Assembly (NCBI GenBank): GCA_020086605.1
Contig: JACBWW010000017.1
Coordinates: forward strand, 3,316,089 to 3,380,088
DNA from: Lanius collurio
Lineage: Eukaryota > Chordata > Aves > Passeriformes > Laniidae
Reading direction: 5' to 3'
DNA: 64,000 nucleotides
Shown: piece after piece, positions 46,361-61,317 of the stretch
How positions within the stretch are numbered: position 1 is the stretch's first letter
How the letters are laid out: each line of letters starts with the position of its first letter
Program-made: the position numbers and the translations under genes
Notes under the pieces: model-generated
What the model was told of the DNA's origin: nothing
What the model saw: only the letters and a program-made list of their open reading frames with translations
Database searches by the model: none

Positions 46361-49300
46361 GCTCAGAAGTTTCCTATGAGCTCACTCACCCTGGTTTTTT
46401 GTCAACTGATGTCAAACTGACTATAATTTTTCTTGTTGTTGGCATCTTTTCAAGCACTGTTGTTGATTCCTGTAAACTCATGTTGAGTATTTCCCTCAGT
46501 CATGCATAACTGGAATTCATAAAAATAGCACAAATGTTTCTGTGTTTTTTCTTGCTATCTTCATTTTGAAAATATCTTGAACTTTATTTCATAGTGACCT
46601 TTACCCATTTGTAAAAAATTTTAAAATTGTCCAGTGGTTTGAAATGTGTGGGACAAGTAGGAAAGTCAAGGCAGCAAGGCTGAATAAATCTCCTTTCATT
46701 AAAGAAACAGGCTAAAAACTGTACCACTCTTCTTCCCCAGTCTTGATACTGGTGAGCAAACTGTATACAGACAGTCTTCCCTGTGATTTTGTGATTACCA
46801 GTCCTATTTCTCTACAGTTTTTTTTCCTGTTCCTTGTGTGTAAACAATCTGTAATCATAGGACCATGACACCCAAGTCCTCATCTTCTGGCAGCTGCCCA
46901 TGGAAATTACTTCCTCCTTCCAGTCCTGCCTTTTGTCTGGGTGCTGCATTTAGTGAAACTGAATTCTGTGTGAATATCCCAGGACATTTCTCACTCTTCA
47001 TCAGACCTTTATCAAACCAACACCATATTTTCTGAATACTTCCCTCTGGTTTTGCTTGAAGTTTGGACAAAGCTTTCTAACCTGGATTATATCTGTATTT
47101 CCTTGAAGTGTGCTGTAAATGCTTATCCTAGCTGGACAGGAAGAACTTGTTCTGTTGTTTGGTCTTGAGATATTACTGAAGACTCATTTAAGTAGCAGAG
47201 AAGCTTTCATGAGGCTGGGGAAGGAATGTGTCATTTTGTGCTTCTACTCACCTGCTTGGATCTGTTAAAGTGAAGTGTTGTCCATTCACAAGAGAAATTC
47301 TGTTGTGAATGTCTGGTGTTAGGACTGGCAGCCAGTCAGAAATGCCAAACTTCCCAATGACTTTCCCCTCAAGAGAAAGGTAAATTTGCACTTGAAATTT
47401 TCAATCACGTTTAAAGTCCACAACCTCATTTGCTCAGAGAGGTCATTGACACTTCACTTTGTATTAGGAAATACCATTTACCAATAAATTTCAATGGGAA
47501 AAGCAAAGACCTCGGTTTGTTCCAAAAGATTCATTAATGAAAAAATCTGCTGAATGAAAAAGGAAATCTACAATTTTTTTAAAGGCTTCCTGTATCTGGT
47601 ATGAATGTTTTAGTCTAGTGTAACTGTACATTTTACAGATAATCCAACTCAATTTTAATTCAACTGATGTATAAGATAACACTATAATAAATAATGTAAG
47701 AATTAGTGGCATGACTTTAATGTTCTTGCCTGCATAACACATCTGGATTCTCTCTTGAAATAAAGCCTGCTGTTGTTTCGTGTGGAAGGTGAAGGATGTG
47801 CATCAATGTCTTTCCCAGGGGAATAGAGAGAACAAGGCTTGGGAGAAGGTGGTTTGGCACACACACTCCTTGAGAGGAGCAAACTTGCACAGCAGCTTGT
47901 CTTTAACTCTTCCCAAGCAGTGGAGCGTGTCATTGCTTTTGCAATAAACCATTCCTCAGGAACAGATATAGACTGGCTGAAAAATAATTAAAAACTTAAT
48001 TTTCTGTAATACTGTCCATCAAACAACTTTACTCAATCTTTTTGGAAGGCTGCTCTGAAGCATGGAAAAAAGACTGGCAGCAGTGCAAGAACAGGGAGTA
48101 TTTATGACCAGTGGAAGCATGGTTGGCCTTTTGCCCTAGAGAAATGGCTGGATGAGAAGATCTTCTGCTTAAATCAAGCATTCATAAAATAATTTGGACC
48201 TAGGCTTGAGGTGATGATGTTTGGCAAAGCAGCTGCAAAGGCTTTTTTACTGCCTGGACTGACACTGACCTGCATGGATGCCCTTAGGGTCTGTTGTGTG
48301 CAAACCCATGGCTGCAAAGTTGATCAATCCTCTCTTTTGGGAAAATCTGAAGTTTTACTGAGGTATAAAATTTGTTGATTAGGTCTTGCACAAAGATTTG
48401 GTCCCAACAGCCAAAATCCTATTTAATTTGTCTCCTGCAGTTGCTCTACAGTTTGCTGCGTAGTACCTCAAGAAAGGCAAACAAAGCTTTATCCTCCTCT
48501 GGACAGCTGTTAGGAACAGATCCACTGACTCAACTGCTCAAGAGAACAGCCCCTAAAACTGGGTATTTTATTCCAAATGAGCACACATAAAACTTCTCTT
48601 CTTCCTAGGTCCACAGTTCCATGGAGTAGGTTTTCAATAAATAAAGGCCAAGAGGAAATACAACAAACTCTAATCTCTGACTGATTTGGCTATTGCATCA
48701 GTGTCTCTAGTGACCTAGTGTGCTGGTAAGCACAAATTTATTTTTTTTGCCCCCAAACTATGGCCTGAGCCATAGTTTTTCCAAACTTATTTCCTATTTC
48801 TTTTCCTCATTTAGTCCATCTGACAATGCCACCAGACATTAATTCATCTCCTGAGAAGACTGAAAGGGGGAGGATTCAAAGCCGGTGTAAACTCACTTTT
48901 CTCTTCTTACCCATTAATCTGTGTCAAGTTATGCTGGATGTGCTGTTCCAAGAGACAGCTTCTTTATCTGTCCCAGTAGCACTGCTTTCTTTTCAAATCA
49001 GCAAACAAGAAGCCATGTCCTAACCAGGCCACTTCATTATTTTTTGTTTTGTTTTTTTTTTGTGGGGTGGTTTTTTTTCCTAACAAAAACATAAATAATT
49101 CTTTATCACTGATAATAATTAAAAGATGTGTTTTTCCTTGTGGATGATAAACTGAATGGAGAGCCTGTAGTCGTTTGTTGCTTCAATGGGGAAATCAATT
49201 CTCAGTTATCTACGCACTGCTTGTTTGGCTTTGTGGATTCACTGGGCATGCACTGCCCTCAGCTCATTCACCACGGGGAAAGCTGACTTTGGACGAGCAG

Positions 49301-52300
49301 CCTGCATCGATCCCAGCAGTGCTGCGTGCACATCTGTCAGTTCCATGGCTCCCTCCAGCTCAGCACATTATCTGTGTCACAGCTGTGGGGAGGCCTCTCC
49401 TCAGGTGCAGAGTCAGCTGCCAAGGCCAGGCTCCTGCAGCAGCAGAGACATACAACACTTCTTGTGGCACATTTACTTGGCATAAACTGAGTTATTCGTG
49501 CTCTGGGACCTATGGTGGCAGGCCCTCAGCTGAGGAAACAATCTTCTTTGCTTCTTAGACCACCAGAACAGGAGAGATTTCCAACTTTAAATAAGCTAGT
49601 TTATTTTATTAAACTAGTTACTAGTTAGTTTAATTTAGTTAGTACTGATTTGGGGGAGATTGATGCACAGCACTTGTAGGCAAGGCTGCTGTTTCCTAAA
49701 ACTGGTCATGGCTACAGCAAATCTTGTTCCACGTGTTTCTCTGCAAAATGGTTTTCCTTTTCATCTTCAGCTCAAACATGGACTGCTTGAACTTGTATTT
49801 ACTTTAAATTAATAGAATGTGGTGAATTTAGGTCTTAATGCAAATAATCAGTTAAATTTTAAATGTTTAGGTGCTTATCTAATAGACTCCATGTTAAAGT
49901 GATATCAACAAAAAGGATCTGATTTGTTTTGTTTAACTGGAAAAAAATTTGCAGATTTGTATTTGCCTTGTTATCTTTATCTTTTATTATTCCAAAGAGG
50001 TTCTGAATAGAGATGTTATCTCACCTTTACCTCTGCTCTTGCAATCTTGCAATTCGTCAAACCAGTAATTTATGTTTCTGTTGGAAGGAGGTGAGAAATA
50101 ATTAACTCATGTATTGCATCCTTGTCTTTGCAGGCCTTTCATTTTCAGTGAGTATCTGCACTAGCAGGATTTTTTTAATTTCAGACTCTTCAAAACTCCT
50201 GGGCTTCTACAGGAGAGCCAGCACACTCAGCAGGGTACATGAGTGCTCCAAGCCTTGCAGAATTAAGACCCAGGAGCCCACTCCTGTATTGAAGTCGTTG
50301 GCCATATTCACATTGACTTCAATCTAGCAAATGGAATGCTGTGGTAGCAGGAGTATTTCTCCCACTGAAGTCCTGGTCCTGGATTTTAGGATATTTCCCC
50401 ATTCTGCCATGCACATCCACAAATTGTTTACTTGCCTGTGTGTGCTCTGGCAGCCTCTATTCCTGGATGACCTATTTTTGCAAGAATCAAATGCCCGTGG
50501 CAGCAGCATTTTATTGGCCCTTGCTGGGCTGACACCACTGCAGTGAGAGTGCTCACAGTCAGTGACACTGCAAGTCCTGGCTGAGAAAACTGCTTTCCTG
50601 CCAGCTCTGCAGCAGCTTTTATGTCAATCACTTACTAGAAGGACAGGATGGTCTCAAAAATACGTGTTTTCCATTAACAGAACCAACTCCAAGGCTAACT
50701 AGCAATCATGGCCAGTGCAGTGATGGAAACGAGGAGTTTCTGAGCAGAACACACTAATAAAGGAGCCTGGACACCCTCCTCTTGTCCTACTAACCTGGTA
50801 TTGAATCACATATAACTCATGGCTTCCCCTGTAGTTTCATCTTCCTCAGCTAAAAATTTTAAGGGTGTGACAGATCAGCAGAGGTCAGGTGAGACTGGAT
50901 GGAAGTGGAGGAGTTGCTCTCATTTGGACTTTTTTTTCTGTAACAAAGTTGGTCACACCTCTGAGAGCCAGACTCAGCTGTGTTTTCAGGTAATCTTAAT
51001 AACAGGTTGCTAGTGTGCTTAGCTTGTTCAATCCATTCAGTAATTAGAGCCAGTGCCGAAGTCATAAAGCTGAGTATGGAGTGAGATCTTAATGAACACG
51101 GTAATTTGGCTGCGAGTACAGCTCTGTACAGCTTCCTCATAAATGGTTTCCTCTTGGATGGAACAGTGCAGTCACCAGACAGGGCAAGTCTGTGTGCCAG
51201 CTGAGGACAAAACCTGAGTGTTTAAGTGACCATCAACGAGATCAGCAGTGCAGGCTGAGGAAATTAAAACTAGCAACACTCCAGCTGGATTAGTTATTTT
51301 TCAAAGTCTCAAAGTGATGAGGACTTTGTGTTTTTATTCAGTGTTAAGGCTGGTACTTCCATCAATATTCACATGCTGAGGCAATGTTTTTAATGACTCA
51401 GGGGAAGAAGCTGTCTAATGAATCACCACTATCCAAACCTGAAGAACCCAACTGCTTTCTGTAAATCTGAATATAATTAAGCATAGTCTTGTTCTTTTCA
51501 TTAGGCATGGAATAATCACATGATGATACTCCACTTACATAACAGTAAAAACATTACTTGTTTTAGTTTTCTACCACAAAAGCTGAAACCTACAACCTAC
51601 AGCAGCATGTTGTTTACAAGGACTGAGAAAAGGTAAGACAAATAGCTAGAAGAAAGGGACATCATAAATATGAAAACAACATTTCTGCTCATGAGATTCC
51701 TAAACCAGAAGTTGTTAGAAGTTGGAAAAATATCCTAGAGGGCAAACCATGCAAGCTTGTGCTGCTTTTAACCCACTGGCCATGGTCAGGCCCTGGGCTG
51801 GCAGGATTTGATCCAGCGTGGCTGTCGTCAGCACTCACCATGTTCTCTGAGTACATCAAGCAATTGCATCAGATCAGAAGAACAGACAGTAGGTGTCCCA
51901 GATTGTCCCAAAAATATGTAATGAAAAAAAAAAGCACCAGGTAAACATTGCATGAGGACATGTTTAATGCCAGAAGAACAGAGGGTGGAAGTTCAAGGAA
52001 AGGCAAAAATTATTAGTAACAGAAAATATGTGTTTCTCAAGATCTAGAATGTAGTAAGAAAGATCCCCAGGGATGAATACCACTTAGTTTCAAAAGCAGA
52101 CTAACTAGAAGGCTAGAAAATGCTGTAAAGGAAATGTTCTCAGATTTTCATCTGTTCACTTGCTAACATTTTCTTTAAAACATTTGTTACAAGAGCTGTT
52201 TTGTAAATAATCTGGGTGGGTTTTTTTGTTTTTTTTTTTTTGGTTAGAGCAGAAATCATTCTGCTCAGATGCTGACTTGTCTGTTTTCCAAGCAGAGATA

Positions 52301-55300
52301 CGCCAGAACATCAACAGAGTGATAGGGATTACCCAATACTTTTCTGCTTAAGTGTTTGCAGTAACTGCTGGCAAAGAGGAAACTTTTTTTTGGCTATGTG
52401 GGTGACTTTCATCACATCTACCAGATTGAGGTGTAGAACAGCTGTAGAGATCCAGAAAGAAGGACCCTGAGGCCTTCAGCTTAAGCTCCAGTTCTATGCC
52501 TGTGCCTGTGTTAATCTGGAATAGATCCTGTTACATTGATCTGAATTTAAACAAGATTATCTGAAATTTAAATATTGGTCATACTGGAGAGTTGTTCTGC
52601 ATTCTCTGCTAAGAATGCATTCTCCACACTAAGTGGATATTACTGTCTTAATTTTGGTGGAAACAGGACACTTTCCATGAATGGATGATAAAAATAGGAG
52701 GTAGATCCAGAACTTTTCACCTCCAGTTTCTAAAACTCTCCTAGAAAGGTGTTCCATTGACTTGCCAGTGGTAAGTGCTGTACACATTGAAGTGGCAGCT
52801 TTTGCCATCACAGTGGCATCAAGCTGCCTTCCTGCTGATTGCCCTGTGATTCCTTCCAAAAGAAGCCTAAAGGAGCAATCCAGGCAAGCTCTCCCTCTGT
52901 CTGGTGTGTGTGTTATGTACACCAGATGGACAAGCTAAACACACACACAAGGTAAACACGCTGCTAGAGGGCTGCAGTCACTGCTGGGGCTGAGTTTAGT
53001 TGTAAACTCACACAACAAAATAAGGAAGATCACAGCAGAACTCTGCTGAAATGCTAATGCAAAACTGACCCCATGTTAATCATTTTGTTGGAGTGATTAC
53101 AGAGCTTGGAAGAGCAGAGAAAGGCCACAAGCTTTATAGTTATGGCAAACTGCAAAACAGCTGGAAATAAACAGTGGAAAGGGAAGACTTTGCTGCCATG
53201 TGTGTCTTTAATTGCAGGTGAAGCTCACTCGATGGCTCTGGTGCTATCATCGTTCTGACTTGTCTTTGATTAACTCATGTGGAACCTCAGGAGTCCTGGC
53301 ACACTCTTTTATACCTATTTCATAACTGCCTGGAGTTTCTTGTTAAGTAATCTGGCTGTGAGAGTTACAAAGCTGTGCTGCTGTGCTGCTTCTCTTAACA
53401 TTTCGGGGGATAAAAAATGTAGTGTTTTCCCCTTCTCTGCCACAACAGTGGCAGGGATTTGCCAAGTGGGCATAGTCACTGGGTGTTATAATTAAAAGTC
53501 TCCACTGTTAAACTACAACAGCTTCTCTCCTAAAAGTCCTGAGTGCCTCTCCTGCTCTCTTCTTCTGCCTGAGCCCCCACAGCCCTCTCTGACAGGCTGG
53601 GGCCTGGGACACTTTGCTGCCTCTTGGATGTTGCAGCACCAGGCATTGTTATGGGTCTGCTCATGATTCTCCTCACCTCCTGAGGCTCAGGGGTTTCTTC
53701 TGGTGCCATTCTCTCTTCTTTTACTCTACCACGCACCTTGGAATTAGGGACTCCCTTTGCCTCCCCTCCCCACTCCCACTCATCAGGCAGTGGTGCAGCC
53801 ACTGACCCCACAGACATTTTGTTCTGAACTAGCACTTTTCTGGGAAGATGAGATGTTCTGCCTGTCTGGGAAAGGAATTGAGGCAGAGTGTGGCTGCTTT
53901 CCAGCCTCTCCATGGCCACAGTGGTTTCTTTCCAGCCTCCTTCCTCCTCATGGTCACAGTGGTGGAGCCATGTGGGCAGAGGCTGCCAGGAGTGGGCAGA
54001 CAGGGCAGTCCAGTGCAGCAAGGTGATGCAAGGTGCTGCAGGAAGGGCACAAGGCTGATGTTGCTGATCTGGTGGCTGCCATGGCCCTGTGGCAATATAA
54101 AGTTCATACATAATTCATAAATGTCGTACACAGGCACTGTTTGTGCAATTTTGCTCTTATGGCTGGGATGGTGTAGGAATGCTGGGTGCAGCCTCTTGTT
54201 ACACGGAAAACCTGTTGGCATTTGCTACCATCACTGGTGAAGGCACAAAAAATAGGGAAAATACAGTTTAAGTGGAGAGAAACAGAGCAGTGAGTAGCTG
54301 AACACTTTACCACCACCAACAAATATTTCAGGGATGTCTGTGTCCTGGTCAGGACTGTGAGCACACCGGGCTCTACCCCAAGGTGCTGGAGCTGTTGGGG
54401 CTTTTGCTTTGAACTGCTGGTGCAGGTGGCAGTGTGTGGGTGGGAGAAGGGATGTCAGTGTTTATTTTTTTTCCCAGCAGTGAAAAACCAGAGGGTTGGG
54501 CTGATTGCTTCACCTCTTCAGCTTGCAGGGACTCATTGCTGCACCAACACAGCCCCACATTTCACTCAGGTGGCTGCACCTCTGTAGTCACTCAGCTCTG
54601 CATAGATTATTCTGCTAATCAACAGCTTCCAATGTTTCAGCTGCTTCTTGTCACATCATTTTTCATTTCAGTCTACAAGTAAGGATGACTGAAAAAAATT
54701 AGATTCTATTTGCTACTTCCTTATCCTCTTGCTGGAATTAATTGTTGACCAAGTTTCTGGTGGGGAATGTAATGAAAATACAGTATGATGGTAATACATT
54801 TCTGGCATGATTCATGGTTACCAGTGGAAATATTTAATGATCTTTTTGTATACATATAGTAATTGCTTCTTCTGTATGACAATAATAAGTTGCAATACAA
54901 TTACACTCTTGTTCTTCTTCGTATGAGAAATGGTCACATGAGTGGAACAGAATCAGAAAAGCAGAATGTCCCTCGTATCTTTTCAATATTCATCTACTCA
55001 CCTGAGATTCCGTAGTCTTTTGAATAACACTAGACTTCTGTAATCACTCTGATTGTGCAACCATAAGATAAACAATTCATAAGATAGCCAAAGTTAATTT
55101 TCATAACAAAACTAGGCATTAAGGAGTTATTCCTCAGTCATTCCCTAAAGGTAAAAACTCAGAGGAATGCAGTATGTTGCAGATAAATCCTCCTAATATA
55201 AAGCAATAAATTCTCAGTTACACAGAGATGAACAACACTTACTTTTCTCTAATAAACTTCTGTTGGATCCTGGCTGCTGCTGAAAAAGCTGGTTTCTTTG

Positions 55301-56091
55301 AACAAAAGAGTCCCTGTCTTGTGAGAGCTCATTACCCATATGATAATACTGTTCATTTCCCCCACACAATTCATTGGAGGACCAGTGGGCTCCTTGCAAA
55401 CTTCTAATTAGGTCTCACACTGTCCCTGAGCAGTAAGTATGATTTTACCCATTTTACAGCTGTGGAAGTTGGGCAGAGGGGCTGCAGCCAGTGGCCCAGA
55501 GCCATCTCTCCTGTCACTTCACTGGGAAGAGACTCTGGATGTTGTTACTCCCAGCTCTCTGTTCCAAGCTCTAAGCCATAACCTCTTGCAGAAGCTAATT
55601 AAAAACTAAGAAAATGATTTGACAAGCTTTCAAAAATGTTATTGGTACAGCAGATTTCTTCTGATATTGGAATGAAGTTTCTAGCACAGCTGTAATTGCT
55701 GTCTGTGTTGCTTAAGGTTTTTTAAATCAGTCAGAAGACCCAAGCTGTATTCCTGATACGCCCCAAAGTTCACAGTTCTTTGCTCTGCTTTTCACTGGCA
55801 CCATTTATCATGGTCATATAAAAGTGCAAACCCTGAAATAAGTGACACAGCATCTTTCATTTGCATGGATGCAGGCAAAATCTTCTGGTGTCTGCATATG
55901 CAGAGTGAGAGCTGGTAAGGTTTCAATTATTTTTTATTGAATTGTTAGGTCTAAGATTATTTTATTTCTTTCAGTCTGCTTTTAAATACCTAGAAATCCC
56001 TTAGAGGAAGTGTCCTAGGTAATTTTTTAAAATCCATTGCAAGTCAGCTGTCAAAACAAGATGAGTGCCCTTGTGTTTGTACCAATGTTAA
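46361..56091. other. intergenic sequence, nothing firmly recognised
   Basis: No exon chain, RNA gene or mobile element recognised. Poly(T)-rich runs occur near 49050-49078 and 52218-52240. An imperfect AACTAGTT/TTAGTT-rich inverted stretch lies at 49598-49645. The 193-codon minus ORF at 53530-54111 is noted in the findings. Confidence 0.45.
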
Positions 56092-56260
56092 ATCCCAGAA
56101 TCACAGAACAATGAGATGGTTTGGGGTTGGAAGGGACCTCAAAGATCATCCAGTTCCAACCTCCTGGCCTAGGCAGGGACACCTTCCACTAGGCCAGGTT
56201 GTTCTGAGCCCCATCCAGCCTGGCCTTGAACACTTCTGGGGATGGGACATCCACAACTTA
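56092..56260 (-). mobile_element. CR1 LINE 3' fragment
   Basis: AATCCCAGAATCACAGAACAATG (tail in reverse, slightly expanded), GGTTGGAAGGGACCTCAAAG, AGGGACACCTTCCACTAGGCC and CCAGCCTGGCCTTGAACACTTC. About 170 bp. Confidence 0.95.
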
Positions 56261-59200
56261 ATCTTCATAAACCTTTATCTCACACATTTGGTTGAGGGGT
56301 GGAAAGGGGGTGGAAGGAGTTAAGCTGCAGGGCAAGCTCCCTTGCTAACTTTAGAAAAAGTGAGTTATGCAAAAGTTGAGGAGAAGTGAAAATCACTGAG
56401 GAAGTGGATCTTTTGAGAGGAAAATATGACATTTTCAGCAAAACCCCGCTGAACCTCCTCCTGACATCACATTTGGGTGAAAGCAATCCTGTGTCTGGCG
56501 CTGGGGCACAGGGCTCGCAGGGAGAGGCAGGTGCTGCTCACCCACAGGGAGGTGTGATCTCTGCTCAACCTGGGTGAAATACACATTAGAAAGAGGATTT
56601 CACATGAGGACAGGAGGGCTTGGCTTATCAGTTGGAACATATTTCCCAACATCAAAATAACTTGACATTTGCTAGAGCAACCCCACTTAATTCTCATTTC
56701 AGAGTGGTGATAAGTTACACTCCAGCAGTGATTTGCAGAACCTGGTGCTGTTGGCAAAGTAGCACTGCCAGTGCTGAAGCACATTTAACACTGCCAAGAA
56801 GCTGTTACTTGCAGGAATTTCGCTCCTTCTCTGGTGAAACTACAACTGTTTGCTCATTTGGAATCATATTCGTGAGAAGATTTTTAGAGAACACCTTTTC
56901 AGTTTGGGAAACAGCTGTAGCCTGAATGGGGTGTGTTTTCTCAACATCCACATTTAAAACGTGCCAGCAGCAATCAGCTAAAGAGGCAGAGAGTAAGTTA
57001 AGCTGTCACCTTACGGATTCGCTGGTGGCCAGAAAGCTCCTAGCTACTAATCATGGAATCAAACCTTTTACCCTTTCATCTTTCAAGGAGAGCAATGTGC
57101 CAGCTGTGAGGCTTTCATACAGCCCCTGCTGCTGTGACACATGCAGAGTGGGACAGTGTGCTGGGCAGAGCTGCCTCAGCCCTCAGACAGCAGCACCACT
57201 GCAGGCTGCAGTGACATATTGCTCCATCAGTGCTGTCCCCATGCAATGTGTCAGCTTCTAATACTCTTAGAAGACATGATCAATAAGCAATGCTGCCAGC
57301 TGTTGGCAATGATGAATCTCTTCTGCATGTGTACACCCTGTTTGGATTTTGCCTGGGACTTTGCATCTTGCTGCAGGACTGTCTGCTCTCAATCTGTTCA
57401 CCCTCTGCCCTGTCTTCCAGCACACCAATAAATCAGGGGCTTTCCACTGTTTTCTCAGGTTGTAACTCTGACACACCAGACTTAATGCATTAGAGCAGGA
57501 CTGGAGGGATGTTTGGCACCTTGTGGGAGTGGCTACTCCATTCATAATGACACCCACAGTACCTCTGCTGGTATAGGGACAGCTTTCTTCAGCAAAATCC
57601 TTGCCTTCTTTTTCCTCTTTCCAAAGGTTTTCCCTTCTACTTGGCTGCCTATAGTAGACAGAGAGTGACATTCTTCACTTCAGCCAGTTTATACAGAGGC
57701 TAAGCTTGGATTCATTAGTGTAATAAGTTCCATTGACAACTTTTTGTCCCCTACAGCTTTTATCCCTTTTTTCCCCCCCAGGGATGTCTAACAAAAAGCA
57801 TTGGTTTAATAAAACAGAGTATGCTTTGGTTCCCCATATCATGTAGTGTTTTTGTATTACTTTGCTCAAGCAGGATTAGTAACAAAGCACCACTACTGCT
57901 GGTGCTGGTGGAGCTTCACTTCAGTGAGACTTCAGAAAATCCTCCATGTAGATATAGCCTGTGGGAGAAACATAACCCTCATTAAACAGGAGGCTGAAAG
58001 CCTTGACAATGTCATATGTGATGTGAGGGAGTGCTTCTGCCAGTGTCCTCACAGAGCTCTGCTAATGGCTTTCAGTGCTGCCCTCCAGCCCTGCTGCTCT
58101 TCCAGCACAGGGCCCTCTGCTCCTCAGCCTTCTGCTGGGCTGTTCTGGCTTTAAGCTGCTCCTCTGCTTTTCTCTTTAAAACTTTGGTGTTTTGACTTCC
58201 AAACCAGGGAAATTCCCTGCAGTTTGGACCAGCAGACAAGGGGAAGGATGCTGTGTGTGGATGCCCACGTGCCTCTGGCCTGACCCTGCCTTGTGGCACC
58301 CACCAGCAGTTAGAGCTGGGAAAGAAGCCGGCCCTTGCTCCCGAATTAGGACCAAAAGTGCTTTGTTTCCATCCCTCTCTGGCATGCATAACTATGTAGG
58401 TCAGTGTGGAAGGGTGATTCATGCCATGTGTTCTGTGCATATTAAACCCATGTTCTTTGTGCTGAGGCACACACGGGTTCCTGGTGAGAGCTGCCAGGGG
58501 TGGGGACTCAGGCAGGGCTGGTTTCCAGCTACAGGCACAGAACCTGCTTGATCCACAGGGCAGCTTGGATCCAACTCTGGTTTATGCATTCACCCTGGCC
58601 GAGGGAGAAGAAAGAGATTTACTTGCTGGTAGTGGTGTATGTGCAAAACTGAGCTACTCAAGGTTTTAGTCCCAGTTTTCTCATAACTTCTTTTTTTTTC
58701 CTGGCCTAGTGCAAACCACTTGAAATCCTGTTTTCCTGGCTATACTTAACCCACATCTGTTAATTTCTGATCAGAGAAGACCCGAGCACTGTTCCTGATC
58801 TGAACAGAACCATGGCCTGCTCCCAGTGATGCTGGTATAGATTAGCAATGAAGAGGCACTCTTACCCAAACATCATTATAGTTGTTTTTGTGCTTTATAA
58901 ACCAGATGCATGTGAACAAACACCCTACTCAGAGGGCATTTCTGTAAGAATAAATGCATGGCTGATATTAAATACTCGATAGTACAGTGAAGCATTGTGG
59001 GGACCTCATTCCTTTTAGCTCTGGGATAGAGGGTTTAGCTAATTTGTTTATTGATATTTTTTACCTGTGTCTAGTGGCAGCTTTACCACTAAAACACTGC
59101 CTCAGTCAGGAATGCAAGGAAGCAAAAAAAAGAATAAAATCCTCAGTTTTGCCATTCTCCTCCAAACAGCTTTACAACTTTGAAGTGAGGATAAAATCTC

Positions 59201-61271
59201 AGCTAAAGTTTGCTGACTTCAATAGAGACCTAGAGCAGCACCATCCACCCTAGGCTCCCTTTTGGTCACAGATTTGGGTTCTACTTTGGAGGAAGCTGAG
59301 CTGTGCCATTGCATCCCCTCCCTGCATTACTGAGCTCCTCTGGTGTAAGGGGATGTGGGGTAGGAGCCTCTGGTGTCGGTGGCTGCCCTGGGCTGGGCAC
59401 TGTTCATGGTGTCTGTGGGACAGGGTTGGTCCCTGTGCTTTGTCCAGGCATGGCAGAAGGGCAGGCTTTGGATGTTTTCCCCTATAAACCCCCTGTCAGG
59501 TGGCAGCTGGAAAGTGGGACCTGCTTCTGAACACCATCAGCATTCTTCTTAAGAGCTTTATTCCCCTCTTAATTGTTCTGTAACCCATTTTGATTAGTCA
59601 GCAATGACTCCTGGGTCTGATGATAGGAAGTACTCATTAGCACATGGGCCAGGGAGCAGTTCCCCAGAGCAGAGATTAACCAAAAGGGAATACATGAGAC
59701 ATGAGAGATTCCAAAACAGGAAACTGAAATTTTAGAACATAACACAGCAGCACATTCTCCATTGCCATCATCTGCCACAGTCTAGAGGACGACACAAAGG
59801 GAATTGAGTCTGCATAATACAAACTCACGTAATTACAGCAGTATCAACACAACTTTAGCCACTTGTTTTAGAAACAATTGCCCCCCTGAATATTGGCCTT
59901 TGACTGTAGAGAAGAAATACTCAGGGGACAAGCTTAAATTTAGATAGCAAATTAGAGTGTAAATTAAGAAAGACAAGCAAGTGACTTTGAAAGTAGCTAT
60001 CTGTGGTGTAATGTGGAGAACATCAGGGAGCTCTGCTCCATGGCTGGGGGTGCTGGATGCTGCCACCAGCTGAATGAGCAACATGTTATAGCAGCATCTT
60101 CTGTGTGGATGAGGTGAGGCCATTCAATTTCCTAGGGAGAAGGAAGGACTCAGAACACAAGGCCAGTGTAATCTTCTGGTAGTGCTTTTCCTTTGTACCA
60201 AAGCAGAAAGATCTGAGTGGTTTAAACCCCCTGGTGGGGGAAGGAGCCTGTGAGAGGCAGGGATTGCAGCATGGTGCTGAAGCCCACTGAGATCCCTGGG
60301 GCACATGGACATATTTTTACCTGTGACATTTATTTCCAAGCAGAACTGCCTGAATCTATCCCAACACAAGGCCCAGAAAGTGCTCTGAGCATGTTCTTAA
60401 AATGCAAAATCAAAGTCATTCCTGTGGAGATCTCCTTCATCCCATGCCTTGCAACCCTCACACATGGACCAGGTGAGAGATGGCCTTGAATTGCACTCCG
60501 GGATCCATGGATTTAAAGAATCCAAAATCAAGAGATTTTACAAAAAAATAGACAGTCAACCTATACTTGACCTCTGTTGTGTGTGCTTGCAGCACAAGCT
60601 TTGCAAACACTTTTTCTAGTTGAAGTAGCAGGAGGATCATTTTTAGCACCAGAGGCATTTATTCTGGTCTGGAATTTCAAGATGATGTTGACTTTTACCA
60701 CAAATACACTGAAGAGATCGGTTTCAGCATTTCACAATAGCAGGGTCCCAGGAAAATATGTCCTCAGTCAAACAGGGACCCAAGTTCTAAGTGGAGAAGA
60801 TATTCCACTGTGTAAGAGGAGAGAAAAACAAGGAAAATCAAGGTACTGTTTTCTGTTGTTATCTGCTGGAGGCCCAGCTGAATTTCTGCAGATGGCTGAT
60901 AGCTTTGCCAGCCTTCAAAATCCAGTGGCTTTTCTTCCTATTTGTTTGGTCTCTAGGGAAACATGCAACATTTAGTAATTAGATGTTGATCCAAGTATTC
61001 ATCAAGGTCAAGGAAAGCTTTTATGTTATTACAGTTTTTTTCCCCCTAACATAACTAGTTTCAGACAATGTGCTCGTGTGCCTTCTATTGTGGTGGCAGT
61101 GGAGGAAAAACTCTGTGACTGCAGAGTGCACAATTTAAAATGCAGAAAAGGCACTTACTGGGAACTAGGAGAAGTAGGGGATGCAGGTGAAATAGGGAGT
61201 TCCCAGGGAGCCCAGGCAGCAGAGCTACACCTGGGAGAAATGCTGCTTTTGCTTTATAAATTCTTACTAAT

Positions 61272-61317
61272 TTCACTGGGGTTTTTCAGATAACTTCACT
61301 GGGGTTTTGCAGATAAC
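61272..61317. repeat. 23-bp tandem duplication
   Basis: TTCACTGGGGTTTTTCAGATAAC is followed directly by the same unit with one T-to-G change. A recent two-copy duplication. Confidence 0.92.

Noticed and set aside
58072..58470. 132-codon minus ORF with a Lys/Glu-rich, coiled-coil-like end
   Set aside because: The charged part comes from a CTGCTCCTC-type pyrimidine-rich stretch; no splice sites or family match.
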